Part shown: positions 42,124 to 50,272 of the stretch, piece after piece | How positions within the stretch are numbered: position 1 is the stretch's first letter | Layout of the letters: every line of letters begins with the position of its first letter | Assembly: GCF_004310685.1 (NCBI RefSeq) | Contig: NZ_SISG01000002.1 | Span: forward strand, 124,001-188,000 | Length of the DNA stretch: 64,000 nucleotides | Direction: 5' to 3' | From: Glaciihabitans arcticus | GTDB lineage: Bacteria > Actinomycetota > Actinomycetes > Actinomycetales > Microbacteriaceae | Translations under genes and position numbers: made by a program | The notes under the pieces: model-generated | What the model was told of the DNA's origin: nothing | The model's input: the letters and a program-made list of their open reading frames with translations, nothing else | Database searches by the model: none

Positions 42124-43569
42124 CTATGTGATGGATGGCCCGATCGGCAACTCGACGACGAATGTCGTGCCTCCCGGCTCGCTGTCGACGGACACGGTGC
42201 CACCGTGCGCCTCGACGATCGCGGCCGCGATCGCGAGCCCGAGGCCCGTGCTGCCCGCCGCGCGCGACCGGGAACCGTCGCCGCGGGAGAACCGCTCGAA
42301 GACCGTTTCGCGTACCTTCTCGTCGATGCCGGGGCCGTCATCCCGCACCCGAATGATCGCCCGACCGCCGCTCGACTCGAGCGAGGCGACCACACGCGTG
42401 CCGGCCGGCGTGTGCACGCGGGCGTTGGTGAGCAGGTTGGCGACGACCTGGTGCAGGCGCACCGCGTCGCCCTCGACGGTGATCGGTTGGTCGGGCAGCT
42501 CGAGGATCCACTCGTGCTCCTGCCCGGCCGCGTGCGCGTCGCTCACGGCGTCGGCGAGCAGGGCCGTCAGGTCGACCGGGTGCGACTCGAGGCTACGACC
42601 GTCGTCGAGGCGGGCGAGGAGGAGGAGGTCATCCACCAGCCCGGTCATGCGGATCGACTCGGACTCCACCCGGGCCAGCGCGTGCGCGACATCGGCCGGC
42701 AGGTCGTGACCGCCGCGGCGGGTGAGCTCGGCGTACCCGCGGATCGAGGCGAGCGGCGTGCGCAGTTCGTGGCTCGCGTCCGCCACGAAGGTGCGCACCT
42801 TGCGCTCGCTCGCCTCGCGGGCGGTGAGGGCGGATGCCACGTGCCCGAGCATGCGGTTGAACGCCGCGCCCACCTGCCCGACCTCGGTCGACGGGTCGGC
42901 GTCTTCGTCGGGCACGCGTGGGGCGAGCGCAACCTCCCCACGCTCGAGCGGAAGCTCCGAGACGGCGGTCGCGGTGGCGGCCACCCGCTCGAGGGGACGC
43001 AGGGCGACCCGCACGATCGCGCGCCCGGCGAAGAACGCGGCCAGCAGCCCGAGAACCGTCACGAGCAGGATCACGAGGATGAGCTGCAGCACCGTGGCGC
43101 GCACATCGTTCAGCGGCAGGCCGATCACGAGCTGTCCGCCACGACCGTCGCCCTCGGCGATGCGGAAGCGGTACTCGCCCAGGTCGCCGCCGAGGTCGAG
43201 GGTCTGGGGCTCGCTGTCGGTGGAGAGACCCAGCAGCACCTGCTGCTGCGCGGTCGTGAGCTGCGTGGTCTCGAGATCGTCGCCGAGCACCCGCACGTTG
43301 AGCACACCGCCGCGCAGGTAGCCGCCGATCGTGCTCGGCGGCAGGCCGGCGATCTTGAGGAAGTCGGTCGGCTCCGGGCGTCCACCGCCGGGCCCACCAC
43401 CGGGGCCGTCGATGACTCCCTGGGTGCGGCTCGTCGCCGAGATCAGCTGGCTGTCGAGGCGCGCGCGCAGGGATGAGTCCAGGGTGGCGACGCTGACCGT
43501 GCCGACGATGATGCTGACCGCGGCGAGCAGCCCGAGGATGCCGAGCAGTAGCCTCGTGCGCAGCGTCAT
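42124..43569 (-). CDS. Sensor histidine kinase, HAMP type
   Basis: A 481-residue membrane kinase: TM1 about residues 8-28, an extracellular loop of about 125 residues with a Gly/Pro-rich stretch, TM2 about 157-181, a HAMP linker, a HisKA domain with phospho-acceptor His-267 (DASHELRTPL) and an HATPase_c domain (LHQVVANLLTNARVH, VRDDGPGIDE, GSTGLGLAI). It overlaps the response-regulator stop (TGATG), forming a two-gene operon. By architecture it belongs to the MprB/TcrY-like envelope-sensing kinases; its stimulus is unknown. Confidence 0.93.
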   Translation of the reverse strand: MTLRTRLLLGILGLLAAVSIIVGTVSVATLDSSLRARLDSQLISATSRTQGVIDGPGGGPGGGRPEPTDFLKIAGLPPSTIGGYLRGGVLNVRVLGDDLETTQLTTAQQQVLLGLSTDSEPQTLDLGGDLGEYRFRIAEGDGRGGQLVIGLPLNDVRATVLQLILVILLVTVLGLLAAFFAGRAIVRVALRPLERVAATATAVSELPLERGEVALAPRVPDEDADPSTEVGQVGAAFNRMLGHVASALTAREASERKVRTFVADASHELRTPLASIRGYAELTRRGGHDLPADVAHALARVESESIRMTGLVDDLLLLARLDDGRSLESHPVDLTALLADAVSDAHAAGQEHEWILELPDQPITVEGDAVRLHQVVANLLTNARVHTPAGTRVVASLESSGGRAIIRVRDDGPGIDEKVRETVFERFSRGDGSRSRAAGSTGLGLAIAAAIVEAHGGTVSVDSEPGGTTFVVELPIGPSIT

Positions 43570-44312
43570 CAGCGCACCGGCTTGAGCACGTAGCCAACGC
43601 CGCGAACCGTGTGGATCATCGGTTCGCCGAGGGTGTCGACCTTCTTGCGCAGGTAGGAGATGTAGATCTCCACGACGCTCGATTTGCCGCCGAAGTCGTA
43701 GCTCCAGACCCGGTCGAGTATCTGGTGCTTGCTGAGCACACGGCGCGGGTTGCGCATGAGGTAGCGCAGCAGCTCGAACTCGGTTGCGGTGAGCTCGATG
43801 GGCACTCCCCCGCGAGCCACCTCGTAGCTATCCTCGTCGAGGGTGAGGTCGCCGACCTGCACGAAGGAGTCGTCCGCGTCGCTGACCGCGAGGTGCGAGC
43901 GGCGGATGAGGCCGCGCAGGCGGGCGACGAGCTCCTCGAGGCTGAACGGCTTGGTGACGTAGTCGTCACCGCCGACCGTGAGCCCGGCGATGCGATCGTC
44001 GAGCGAGTCCTTGGCGGTGAGGAAGAGGATGGGCGTCTGCAGGTTGTCGGCCCGGAGGCGGGTGAGCACCTGCACGCCGTCGATGTCGGGCAGCATGATG
44101 TCGAGCACAACCACGTCGGGCTTGAACTCGCGAATCGTGGAGAGCGCGGCGGCGCCGTCGCTCGCTATCCGCACATCCCAGCCCTCATAGCGCAGCGCCA
44201 TCGAGAGCAGGTCGGTGAGCGAGTCCTCGTCATCCACCACGACGGCCCGGATCGGACTGCCGTCGATGCGGGTCAATCGGGACTGCGCCGCGGCCGAACT
44301 GTGGTTGCTCAT
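43569..44312 (-). CDS. OmpR/PhoB-family response regulator
   Basis: A 247-residue regulator partner of the adjacent kinase. Receiver domain: acidic pair VVVDDED, phospho-acceptor Asp-71 in VVVLDIMLP, switch Thr in LFLTAKD and Lys in YVTKPF. The C-terminal winged helix ends ISYLRKKVDTLGEPMIHTVRGVGYVL. I place the start at 44312; 120 in-frame codons upstream are the antisense of another gene. GATACT lies seven bases before the ATG with no spaced ribosome-binding site, pointing to a leaderless message. Confidence 0.93.
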   Translation of the reverse strand: MSNHSSAAAQSRLTRIDGSPIRAVVVDDEDSLTDLLSMALRYEGWDVRIASDGAAALSTIREFKPDVVVLDIMLPDIDGVQVLTRLRADNLQTPILFLTAKDSLDDRIAGLTVGGDDYVTKPFSLEELVARLRGLIRRSHLAVSDADDSFVQVGDLTLDEDSYEVARGGVPIELTATEFELLRYLMRNPRRVLSKHQILDRVWSYDFGGKSSVVEIYISYLRKKVDTLGEPMIHTVRGVGYVLKPVR

Positions 44313-44379
44313 TCTCCCCAGTATCGCGAGAAGTCTATGAGCAGCCTGTGAGCGGTCGGTGCAGCAGCTAGATGTCGAC

Positions 44380-45051
44380 TCAGATCGAGGACACGCTGTG
44401 GGAACCCGCGACCAGTTCGGCAATGTCGGCGGAGATGCGCAATACGGCCGCGCCGTTCGCCGCGAGGGCGGCGAGCGCGGGCGAGAGCGCAGCGTCCGGC
44501 TCTGTCCTGGTGTCATCGACGACCACGAGGCGGGCATCGGAGGCGAACGCGCGGGCCAATTCCACGAGGCGTTGTTCGGAGCGGGACAGCAGTGCGACGC
44601 GGGCGTCGAGATCGAGGGACGCGCCCAGTGCGGAAAGAGTGGCCGCTGCATCCGCCCGCATCGTCTCGAGGTCAACGAGCCCGCACCAGCGTGGCTCGCG
44701 GCCGAGGAAGATGTTTGCCGCGATGGAACGACCGGGCAGCAGGCTGCTGCGCGATCGCAGAACCGTCACTCCTCCGCGCAGCAGATCGCGCGGGGTGGGG
44801 GCGCTCGAGCCGTCGAGGGCGATCGACCCGGCGGTGGGAACGAGCTCTCCGGCGATCACCGCGGTGAGAGTGGATGCCCCGGCTCCGGCAGCAGCGTAGA
44901 CACCGTGAATGCTGCCGCTCGTCAGGTCTAACGACACGTCGGTCACGCCGGCGCGACCGAGGGCGTGAGCCGTCAGGCCGGTCACGGCAAGCAGCGGAGG
45001 GTGCAGCCGGGTTGCGCGGGCGGAGTGCTCGGTGATGACCGTCGTTGTCAT
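44380..45051 (-). CDS. Degenerate ABC-ATPase-like protein (catalytically dead)
   Basis: A 223-residue protein that aligns by eye along its length with the first domain of CUT2 sugar ATPases (compare FLGREP at residues 115-120, LVELARAFASDARLVVVDD at 162-180), yet every catalytic element is altered: the P-loop reads AAAGAGAST (Ala-59 for Lys), the Q-loop Gln is gone (VTVLRSRSSLLPG), the signature is LSRSEQ, the Walker B end is DD rather than DE, and the switch His is Ala (RISADI). ATP hydrolysis is very unlikely. No permease is adjacent. It is divergent from a ROK regulator, 93 bases apart. Start 45051 has CAGAAT six bases upstream. Function unknown. Confidence 0.8.
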   Translation of the reverse strand: MTTTVITEHSARATRLHPPLLAVTGLTAHALGRAGVTDVSLDLTSGSIHGVYAAAGAGASTLTAVIAGELVPTAGSIALDGSSAPTPRDLLRGGVTVLRSRSSLLPGRSIAANIFLGREPRWCGLVDLETMRADAAATLSALGASLDLDARVALLSRSEQRLVELARAFASDARLVVVDDTRTEPDAALSPALAALAANGAAVLRISADIAELVAGSHSVSSI

Positions 45052-45144
45052 TCCCCGATTCTGACACAGGCTTGGCATCTTTTGCTAGTCACTCGACGAA
45101 AGTAATTGGGCTTGGGGCCGGTGCCGCTGTGGTTTACTTTCCGC

Positions 45145-46329
45145 ATGGTGGACATCAGCCGAGGATCGGCGCTGGGCGTCTCGGGCGCAAGTGAACTGTT
45201 CCAGATGCTGCGCGACGGCCAACCGCGCACACGCGCCGAGCTCGCGAACCTCACGGGGCTCGCGCGGTCGACCATCGCCCTCCGCGTCGACGCGCTGATG
45301 GAACTGGGCCTCGTCGGATCCGTCGGAGACGCGCAGTCGACCGGCGGACGGCCCTCCTCGCAGTTCGCCCTCAACCCTTCCGCCAAGGTCGTGCTCGCCG
45401 CCGACCTCGGAGCCTCGCACGCGAGTCTCGCCGTCACCGACCTCACGGGCGCGACTCTCGCCCAGCACAGCGGGCCGATCGACATCTCCGACGGTCCCGA
45501 GAAGACACTGACCTGGATGATCGAAGCCGGCCGCACACTCCTCGGTGAGATCGACCGCAGCGCCAAGGACCTCATCGCCATCGGGATCGGCCTCCCCGGC
45601 CCCGTCGAGCACAGTACCGGACGCCCGATCAACCCGCCGATCATGCCCGGCTGGGATCGCTACGACGTGCCCGGCTACGTGCAGCAGCACCTCGAGGTGC
45701 CCGTGCTCGTCGACAACGACGTCAACATCATGGCGCTCGGCGAACAGGCCTTCGCCTGGCCGCAGGTCGAGCACCTGCTGTTCGTCAAGGTCGCCACCGG
45801 CATCGGCTCCGGCGTGATCTCGAGCGGACGCCTGCAGCGCGGCGCCCAGGGCATCGCGGGCGACATCGGCCACGTGCAGATCGCGAGCGGCGCCGGCGTG
45901 CCCTGCCATTGCGGCAACCGCGGCTGCCTCGAGGCGATGGCTTCGGGTCCGGCTATCGCGAGCGCTCTGCGCCGAGCGGGCGTCGACGTCGAGAGCCCGC
46001 AGGACGTCGTGAGCCTCGTCAAGCGCGGCAATATCGAGGCCATCCAGGCGGTGCGCCAGGCCGGACGCGACATCGGCGAGGTGCTCACTGCGTGCGTGAG
46101 CCTGATGAACCCCTCTGTGATCGCGATCGGCGGATCCATGGCCCGCGCCGGCGAACACCTCATCGCCGGGGTGCGCGAGGTCGTCTACACGCGCTCCATG
46201 CCGCTCGCGACCGAGCACCTCACCATCGTGCAGTCGAGCGCCGGGGCGAATGCGGCGGTGATCGGGGCGAGCATGCTGGCGATTCACCACGCGCTCAGCC
46301 CCGAAAGTATTGACGCCATGGCCGGCTAA
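45145..46329 (+). CDS. ROK-family transcriptional regulator / sugar-kinase-like
   Basis: A 394-residue ROK protein: winged helix (LFQMLRDGQPRTRAELANLTGLARSTIALRV region), then the ROK kinase-like fold with LAADLGASHASLAVTDLTG, GIGLPGPVEHSTG and the zinc motif CHCGNRGCLEAMASG. The Asp of VDNDVNIMALGE corresponds to the catalytic base of ROK kinases, but the N-terminal DNA-binding domain marks it as a regulator. The ATG at 45145 has TTTACT exactly six bases upstream and no ribosome-binding site. It may regulate the divergent dead-ATPase gene. Confidence 0.88.
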   Translation: MVDISRGSALGVSGASELFQMLRDGQPRTRAELANLTGLARSTIALRVDALMELGLVGSVGDAQSTGGRPSSQFALNPSAKVVLAADLGASHASLAVTDLTGATLAQHSGPIDISDGPEKTLTWMIEAGRTLLGEIDRSAKDLIAIGIGLPGPVEHSTGRPINPPIMPGWDRYDVPGYVQQHLEVPVLVDNDVNIMALGEQAFAWPQVEHLLFVKVATGIGSGVISSGRLQRGAQGIAGDIGHVQIASGAGVPCHCGNRGCLEAMASGPAIASALRRAGVDVESPQDVVSLVKRGNIEAIQAVRQAGRDIGEVLTACVSLMNPSVIAIGGSMARAGEHLIAGVREVVYTRSMPLATEHLTIVQSSAGANAAVIGASMLAIHHALSPESIDAMAG

Positions 46330-46356
46330 GTCGGTCGAACGCGCGACAATAGAACC

Positions 46357-46971
46357 GTGACCTTCGTGCAGCCGACCCTCTCCCTCTGGGACGAGCCCGC
46401 TCCCGACCACACGGCACGCATCCTCGCGCAGTCGACCGATCGGGTGGCCTGGCTGCGCGCGCGCAGCACCGGCGTCACCGCAACCGACGTCGCCCGCCTC
46501 AGCGGTCCGAAAGCCCTCAGGGCCGTCTCGCTCGAGAAGATGTACGGTTCGGGATTCGGTGGCAACGCCTACACCGATCACGGAGTCGAGCGTGAACCCC
46601 ACATCGCCCGCTGGGTGCGCGCCCACCACCGCATCGAGCCGAGCGCCGCGCTGTTCCACTCCGCACACGAACGCCGCCACCTCGCCACCCCCGACGGCGT
46701 CGCCGTGATCGACGGCACGCTCGTTCTCGCCGAAATCAAGACCTCGAGCAGCCCGTGGAAGTCCGTGCCCCGCTCGTACCTGCGCCAGATCTGGTGGCAG
46801 CAGTACGTGCTCGGCGCCGAGCGCACCCTGCTCGTCTGGGAGCACCACGAGAACTTCGTGCCCGTCGACCCCGAGCCGACGTGCACCTGGATCGACCGCG
46901 ACGACAACCAGATCCACATCCTCGTGGGGCTCGCCAACCAGCTGCTCGAGCTGATGGGCCGCCGACGGTGA
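46357..46971 (+). CDS. YqaJ-type exonuclease/recombinase, stand-alone
   Basis: A 204-residue PD-(D/E)XK nuclease-fold protein of the YqaJ/lambda-exonuclease group. Visible features: STGVTATDVARLSG near residue 37, Glu-78/Glu-80 in DHGVEREP, and the core TPDG...LAEIKTSS with Asp-113, Glu-126 and Lys-128. Such proteins usually lie in prophages beside a RecT-type annealing protein; none is present here and base composition is like the neighbours, so it appears domesticated. Start is GTG with GACAAT six bases upstream. The following hydrolase gene overlaps it by 4 bases. Confidence 0.85.
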   Translation: MTFVQPTLSLWDEPAPDHTARILAQSTDRVAWLRARSTGVTATDVARLSGPKALRAVSLEKMYGSGFGGNAYTDHGVEREPHIARWVRAHHRIEPSAALFHSAHERRHLATPDGVAVIDGTLVLAEIKTSSSPWKSVPRSYLRQIWWQQYVLGAERTLLVWEHHENFVPVDPEPTCTWIDRDDNQIHILVGLANQLLELMGRRR

Positions 46972-47702
46972 CGTTCGTGCTGCTCCACGGGCTGGGCGGG
47001 GATCGCCGCCAGCCCATGAGCCTGCTTCAGCCAGCGCTACCCGAGGGCGCCGTCGTCTTCGCCCCTGATGTGCGGGCGCACGGTACATCCACCCTCATCG
47101 GCAGCGCGGAGCACTTCACACTCGACGCTCTTGCAGGCGAGGTCGCCGCGTCACTGCCCCACGGCCCGCTCACGATCCTCGGCATCTCGATGGGCGCGGC
47201 CCTCGCGCTGCGCCTCGCCCTGCGCGGCGACCTCGATATCGAGCGACTGGTCTTCGTGCGTCCCGCGTTCACCGACCGGCCGCTGCCCGCGAACCTCGCC
47301 GCGTTTCCCGTGATGGGCGCGCTGCTGCGCGACCACGGAGCGCGTCGGGCCGAGAAGCTGTTCCGCGAGACCGACTACTTCGCCGAGCTCGAGGCAGCCT
47401 CCCCGCTGGGCGCGGAGGGTGCGATCGAGCAGTTCAAGAAGCCCGAGGCCGTCGCGCGCGCTCTTCGGCTGATCGAGATCCCGCGGCACGCAGCGTTCAC
47501 CCGCGAGGAGATCGCCTCGGTCGACCTGCCGGCCACGGTGATCGCGGCCGAACGCGACCCGGTGCATCCGGTGTCCGTCGCGGAGCTGTGGCACGCCGGC
47601 CTGCCGCACTCTGTGCTCGAACGCGTTCCGGCCCGGGATGACGGCATGCGCGACTACGTCGCCACAACCCGCGCGGCGGTCAGCGCGGCGCTCGCCCGCT
47701 GA
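46968..47702 (+). CDS. Alpha/beta hydrolase
   Basis: A 244-residue soluble hydrolase fold: oxyanion motif LLHGLGGD near residue 5, nucleophile elbow GISMGAAL (Ser about residue 71), and an acid in AAERDPVHP. The His expected after the last strand is not obvious; the segment reads [10 protein letters not shown], so the triad may be completed by another His or the activity may be lost. GTG start overlapping the YqaJ-like stop couples the two. Its end overlaps the convergent nudK gene by 23 bases. Confidence 0.82.
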   Translation: MTFVLLHGLGGDRRQPMSLLQPALPEGAVVFAPDVRAHGTSTLIGSAEHFTLDALAGEVAASLPHGPLTILGISMGAALALRLALRGDLDIERLVFVRPAFTDRPLPANLAAFPVMGALLRDHGARRAEKLFRETDYFAELEAASPLGAEGAIEQFKKPEAVARALRLIEIPRHAAFTREEIASVDLPATVIAAERDPVHPVSVAELWHAGLPHSVLERVPARDDGMRDYVATTRAAVSAALAR

Positions 47703-48297
47703 ACGGGCCACTCAGCACGGCCCACTGGAGCAGCATGATCGTCTTGGCGTCCGCGATGCCTGAGCCGATCATCCCGAGCGCTTCATCGATGTCGAGCTCG
47801 ACGAGATCGATGTGCTCACCCTCGTGCGCGAGTCCGCCGCCCGCGTGCTCGCGGGTCGAGGAGTCGTAGGGCGCGGCGTAGAAGTGCAGGCGCTCGGTCA
47901 CCGAGCCGGGGCTCATAAACGCATCGAAGACGTGCTCGACCTCGCCGACGCGGTGCCCGGTCTCCTCGATCGCCTCCCGTCGGATCGCCGTCTCCGGGTC
48001 GTCATCGTCGAGCAGGCCGGCCGCGGTCTCGATGAGCATGCCGTCGGGATGACCGTTCACATATGCGGGGTACCGGAACTGCGCGGTCAGCAGCACCGTG
48101 CGCCGCGTCGAGTCGTACAGCAGGATCGTCGCCCCGTTGCCGCGGTCGTAGGTCTCGCGGGACTGGCTGGACCAGGCTCCGTCGGCACCCTGGTAGTCGA
48201 AGGTCGTGGTGTGCAGGCGGTACCAGTTGTCGCTCAGCAGGCGGATATCGCGCACCCGAACCCGCGGATTGGAGACCGGCGGCTCGTCGGCACCCAC
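47680..48297 (-). CDS. nudK: NUDIX hydrolase, GDP-mannose pyrophosphatase-like
   Basis: A 205-residue NUDIX enzyme. The Nudix box is [21 protein letters not shown] (RE..EE catalytic pairs visible). Flanking sequence [20 protein letters not shown] and [15 protein letters not shown] with [16 protein letters not shown] parallels E. coli NudK, which hydrolyses GDP-mannose and related sugar nucleotides; ADP-ribose pyrophosphatase is the alternative. It is a single gene, divergent from the oxidoreductase gene and convergent with the hydrolase. Confidence 0.88.
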   Translation of the reverse strand: MGADEPPVSNPRVRVRDIRLLSDNWYRLHTTTFDYQGADGAWSSQSRETYDRGNGATILLYDSTRRTVLLTAQFRYPAYVNGHPDGMLIETAAGLLDDDDPETAIRREAIEETGHRVGEVEHVFDAFMSPGSVTERLHFYAAPYDSSTREHAGGGLAHEGEHIDLVELDIDEALGMIGSGIADAKTIMLLQWAVLSGPFSGRAPR

Positions 48298-48390
48298 TAG
48301 TTTCCTGCCCGGAAGAGCCGTAAACCTGTACCCATTTGTCTACCCCTCTTACGAACATGTTTCCAGACCAGACTAGCGGCGGCACTTTTG

Positions 48391-48419
48391 TTGACAATGA
48401 AGGAACCTCGCCGTAACAA
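48391..48419 (+). promoter_or_regulatory. Promoter of the NADP-dependent oxidoreductase gene
   Basis: TTGACA (48391-48396) and TAACAA (48414-48419) are separated by exactly 17 bases. This consensus-like pair overlaps the first codons of a longer open frame, which shows that the true coding start lies downstream. Confidence 0.7.
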
Positions 48420-48465
48420 CACCGAATCATTGGCCCCCTTTACTGGGGTAACGCAAGAAAGGGCG

Positions 48466-49434
48466 ATGATGACGACTATGCGAGCAATCGTGATGGATGC
48501 CACGGGCACCCCCGACGTGCTGCGGACCGCCGAGGTGGACAAACCGGGCAAGGTCAACTCCGAATTCCTGGTCAAGGTCATCGCCGCCGGCATCAACCCG
48601 ATCGAGGCCAAGACCCGGGCCGGTCGCGGCATCTCCGCCGCCATCGCGTCCTACCCCGCTGTGCTCGGCAACGACTTCAGCGGGATCGTCGTCGAGACGC
48701 CCTACGAGGCGCACCCGATCAAGGTCGGCGACGAGGTGTACGGAATGTCCTCGTTCCCGAGAGCGACAGGCAGCTACGCCGAGTTCCTCGCCGTGCACAG
48801 TCTCAGCATCGCGCGCAAGCCCAAGTCGCTCTCTCACGTCGAGGCGGCCGGAGTTCCCCTCGCCGCGCTCACCGCGTGGGGCATGGTCGTCGAGGTCGCC
48901 AAGGCACACGAGAGTCAGCGCATCCTCATCCACGCCGGCTCCGGCGGGGTGGGCCACTTCGCCGTGCAGTTCGCCCGCTACTTCGGTGCCCACGTGATCG
49001 CCACCGGCTCGGAGCGCAACGTCGGCTGGCTTACCGAGCTCGGCGCGCACCAGGCCATCGATTACACGTCGACCCGCTTCGAAGACGTCGTCTCGGGTGT
49101 CGACGTCGTCATCGATCTTGTCGGCAATGTGCACGATGACACGGGATCCCGCTCGCTCGGCGTCCTCCGCCCGGGCGGCCTCATCATCAACGCCCCCACC
49201 GGAAGCTGGCCCACCTTCCTCGACGACGCGGCCTCTGCCGGGCTCCGTGCCACGAGCTACAAGGTAGCCGGCGACGGCTCCACCCTCGCGGTCATCTCGA
49301 GGCTGCTCGAGTCGGGAGACGTGCGCGTCTTCGTCGACCAGGTCTTCGACCTCGACGATGCAGCGGCAGCCCACACCGCCCTCGAAGCCGGTCACACCCG
49401 GGGCAAGATCGTGCTGAAGGTCTCTGACTACTAG
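48466..49434 (+). CDS. Zinc-independent alcohol dehydrogenase/quinone oxidoreductase family protein
   Basis: A 322-residue medium-chain dehydrogenase/reductase of the NADPH:quinone reductase group. Features: GIPNPIEAKTRAG-like substrate-domain motif (AAGINPIEAKTRAG), LGNDFSGIVVE, nucleotide-binding ILIHAGSGGVGHFAVQFARYFG, and the C-terminal HTALEAGHTRGKIVLKV. No zinc-binding cysteines are seen. I start at the ATG at 48466 (AAGGG upstream), 40 bases after the predicted transcription start. The 3' end abuts the 70-bp tandem repeats. Confidence 0.88.
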   Translation: MMTTMRAIVMDATGTPDVLRTAEVDKPGKVNSEFLVKVIAAGINPIEAKTRAGRGISAAIASYPAVLGNDFSGIVVETPYEAHPIKVGDEVYGMSSFPRATGSYAEFLAVHSLSIARKPKSLSHVEAAGVPLAALTAWGMVVEVAKAHESQRILIHAGSGGVGHFAVQFARYFGAHVIATGSERNVGWLTELGAHQAIDYTSTRFEDVVSGVDVVIDLVGNVHDDTGSRSLGVLRPGGLIINAPTGSWPTFLDDAASAGLRATSYKVAGDGSTLAVISRLLESGDVRVFVDQVFDLDDAAAAHTALEAGHTRGKIVLKVSDY

Positions 49435-49436
49435 AA

Positions 49437-49654
49437 CTCCAGCGAAACCTCAGTCGCAGGCTCCTTCGGGACTGGCGTCGCGGAATCGCTGGCGCGATTC
49501 TTATAGCTCCAGCGAAACCTCAGTCGCAGGCTCCTTCGGGACTGGCGTCGCGGAATCGCTGGCGCGATTCTTATAGCTCCAGCGAAACCTCAGTCGCAGG
49601 CTCCTTCGGGACTGGCGTCGCGGAATCGCTGGCGCGATTCTTATAGCTCCAGCG
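49437..49654. repeat. Perfect 70-bp tandem repeat, 3.1 copies
   Basis: Units at 49441-49510, 49511-49580 and 49581-49650 are identical, with 4 extra matching bases on each side. The repeat fills the convergent gap between the oxidoreductase and GNAT genes. The unit includes the last codons and stop of the GNAT gene (TTATAGCTCCAGCG on the plus strand), so each copy carries that gene end. Each unit can fold: CCAGCGA pairs with TCGCTGG 40 bases on, and CAGTC with GACTG inside. Exact identity means recent expansion or an assembly artefact. Confidence 0.98.
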
Positions 49655-50171
49655 TCCGTACAAAGTCATCTTCCCAGCGCTCGCCCACCAGGAACTTCTT
49701 GGTGCCGACGCGCTCGAAGCCCTGCTTCTCGTAGAACCGGTTCGCATTCGGGTTCAATTCGTTGACCCCGAGCCAGACGCTCGCCGCGCCCCGCTCGCGT
49801 GCGGCATCCACGGTTGCGCCGACGAGCTCGCGAGCCAGACCCGATCCGTGGAAGCCCTCGAGCACGTAGACCTTGCTGAGCTCAGCGGTCGGGCGCACGG
49901 TGACGACCGACGCGACGTCGGGATCCGAGGGCTCTGCGAACACGAGCATGGTGTACCCGGCGGGAGTGCCGTCGACCTCGCCGATGAACAGATCCCGGGC
50001 GGGGTCGGCGAGATAGTCGCCGAACCTGGCCTCCGAGAGATGGGTGCCGATGAAGTCGGCGATCGCCTCGGGCGTTGTGCCGGGAGGGCACGCGAGGGCG
50101 AAGGTCGCCACGGCCAGCGCGTGCAGGAGCGCAGCGTCATCCCGAATCGCACGTCGAATAATGGTGGTCAT
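49641..50171 (-). CDS. GNAT-family N-acetyltransferase
   Basis: A 176-residue acetyl-CoA-dependent acyltransferase. The acetyl-CoA-binding motif is GFHGSGLARELVGATVD (about residues 109-125), preceded by the strand AELSKVYVLE and followed by SVWLGVNELNPNANRFYEKQGFERVG, the usual GNAT C-terminus. The substrate cannot be told. Its final codons lie within the 70-bp tandem repeat, so repeat length changes could alter the terminator but not the protein unless a junction shifts. Confidence 0.9.
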   Translation of the reverse strand: MTTIIRRAIRDDAALLHALAVATFALACPPGTTPEAIADFIGTHLSEARFGDYLADPARDLFIGEVDGTPAGYTMLVFAEPSDPDVASVVTVRPTAELSKVYVLEGFHGSGLARELVGATVDAARERGAASVWLGVNELNPNANRFYEKQGFERVGTKKFLVGERWEDDFVRTLEL

Positions 50172-50196
50172 GTCATCTCCTGTCGGGAGTGCAGAA

Positions 50197-50222
50197 AAGG
50201 GGCCCGCCGAAGCGGACCCCTT
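50197..50222 (-). terminator. Intrinsic terminator of rplK-rplA
   Basis: Arms AAGGGGCCCGC and GCGGACCCCTT (one mismatch) with a CGAA loop; on the minus strand the stem is followed by TTCT after CCCCTT. A second strong hairpin, 50239-50263, lies nearer the rplA stop. Together they end the ribosomal operon. Confidence 0.8.
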
Positions 50223-50272
50223 CCCTTAACAAACTGGCGTGCGCCGCAGCAGCGGCGGCGCACCATCAAGCA

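Noticed and set aside
46357-46971. Prophage remnant
   Set aside because: No integrase, structural or annealing-protein gene is near, and the surrounding genes and composition are ordinary chromosomal.
49437-49654. CRISPR array
   Set aside because: The three 70-bp units are contiguous and identical throughout, with no unique spacers and no cas genes.
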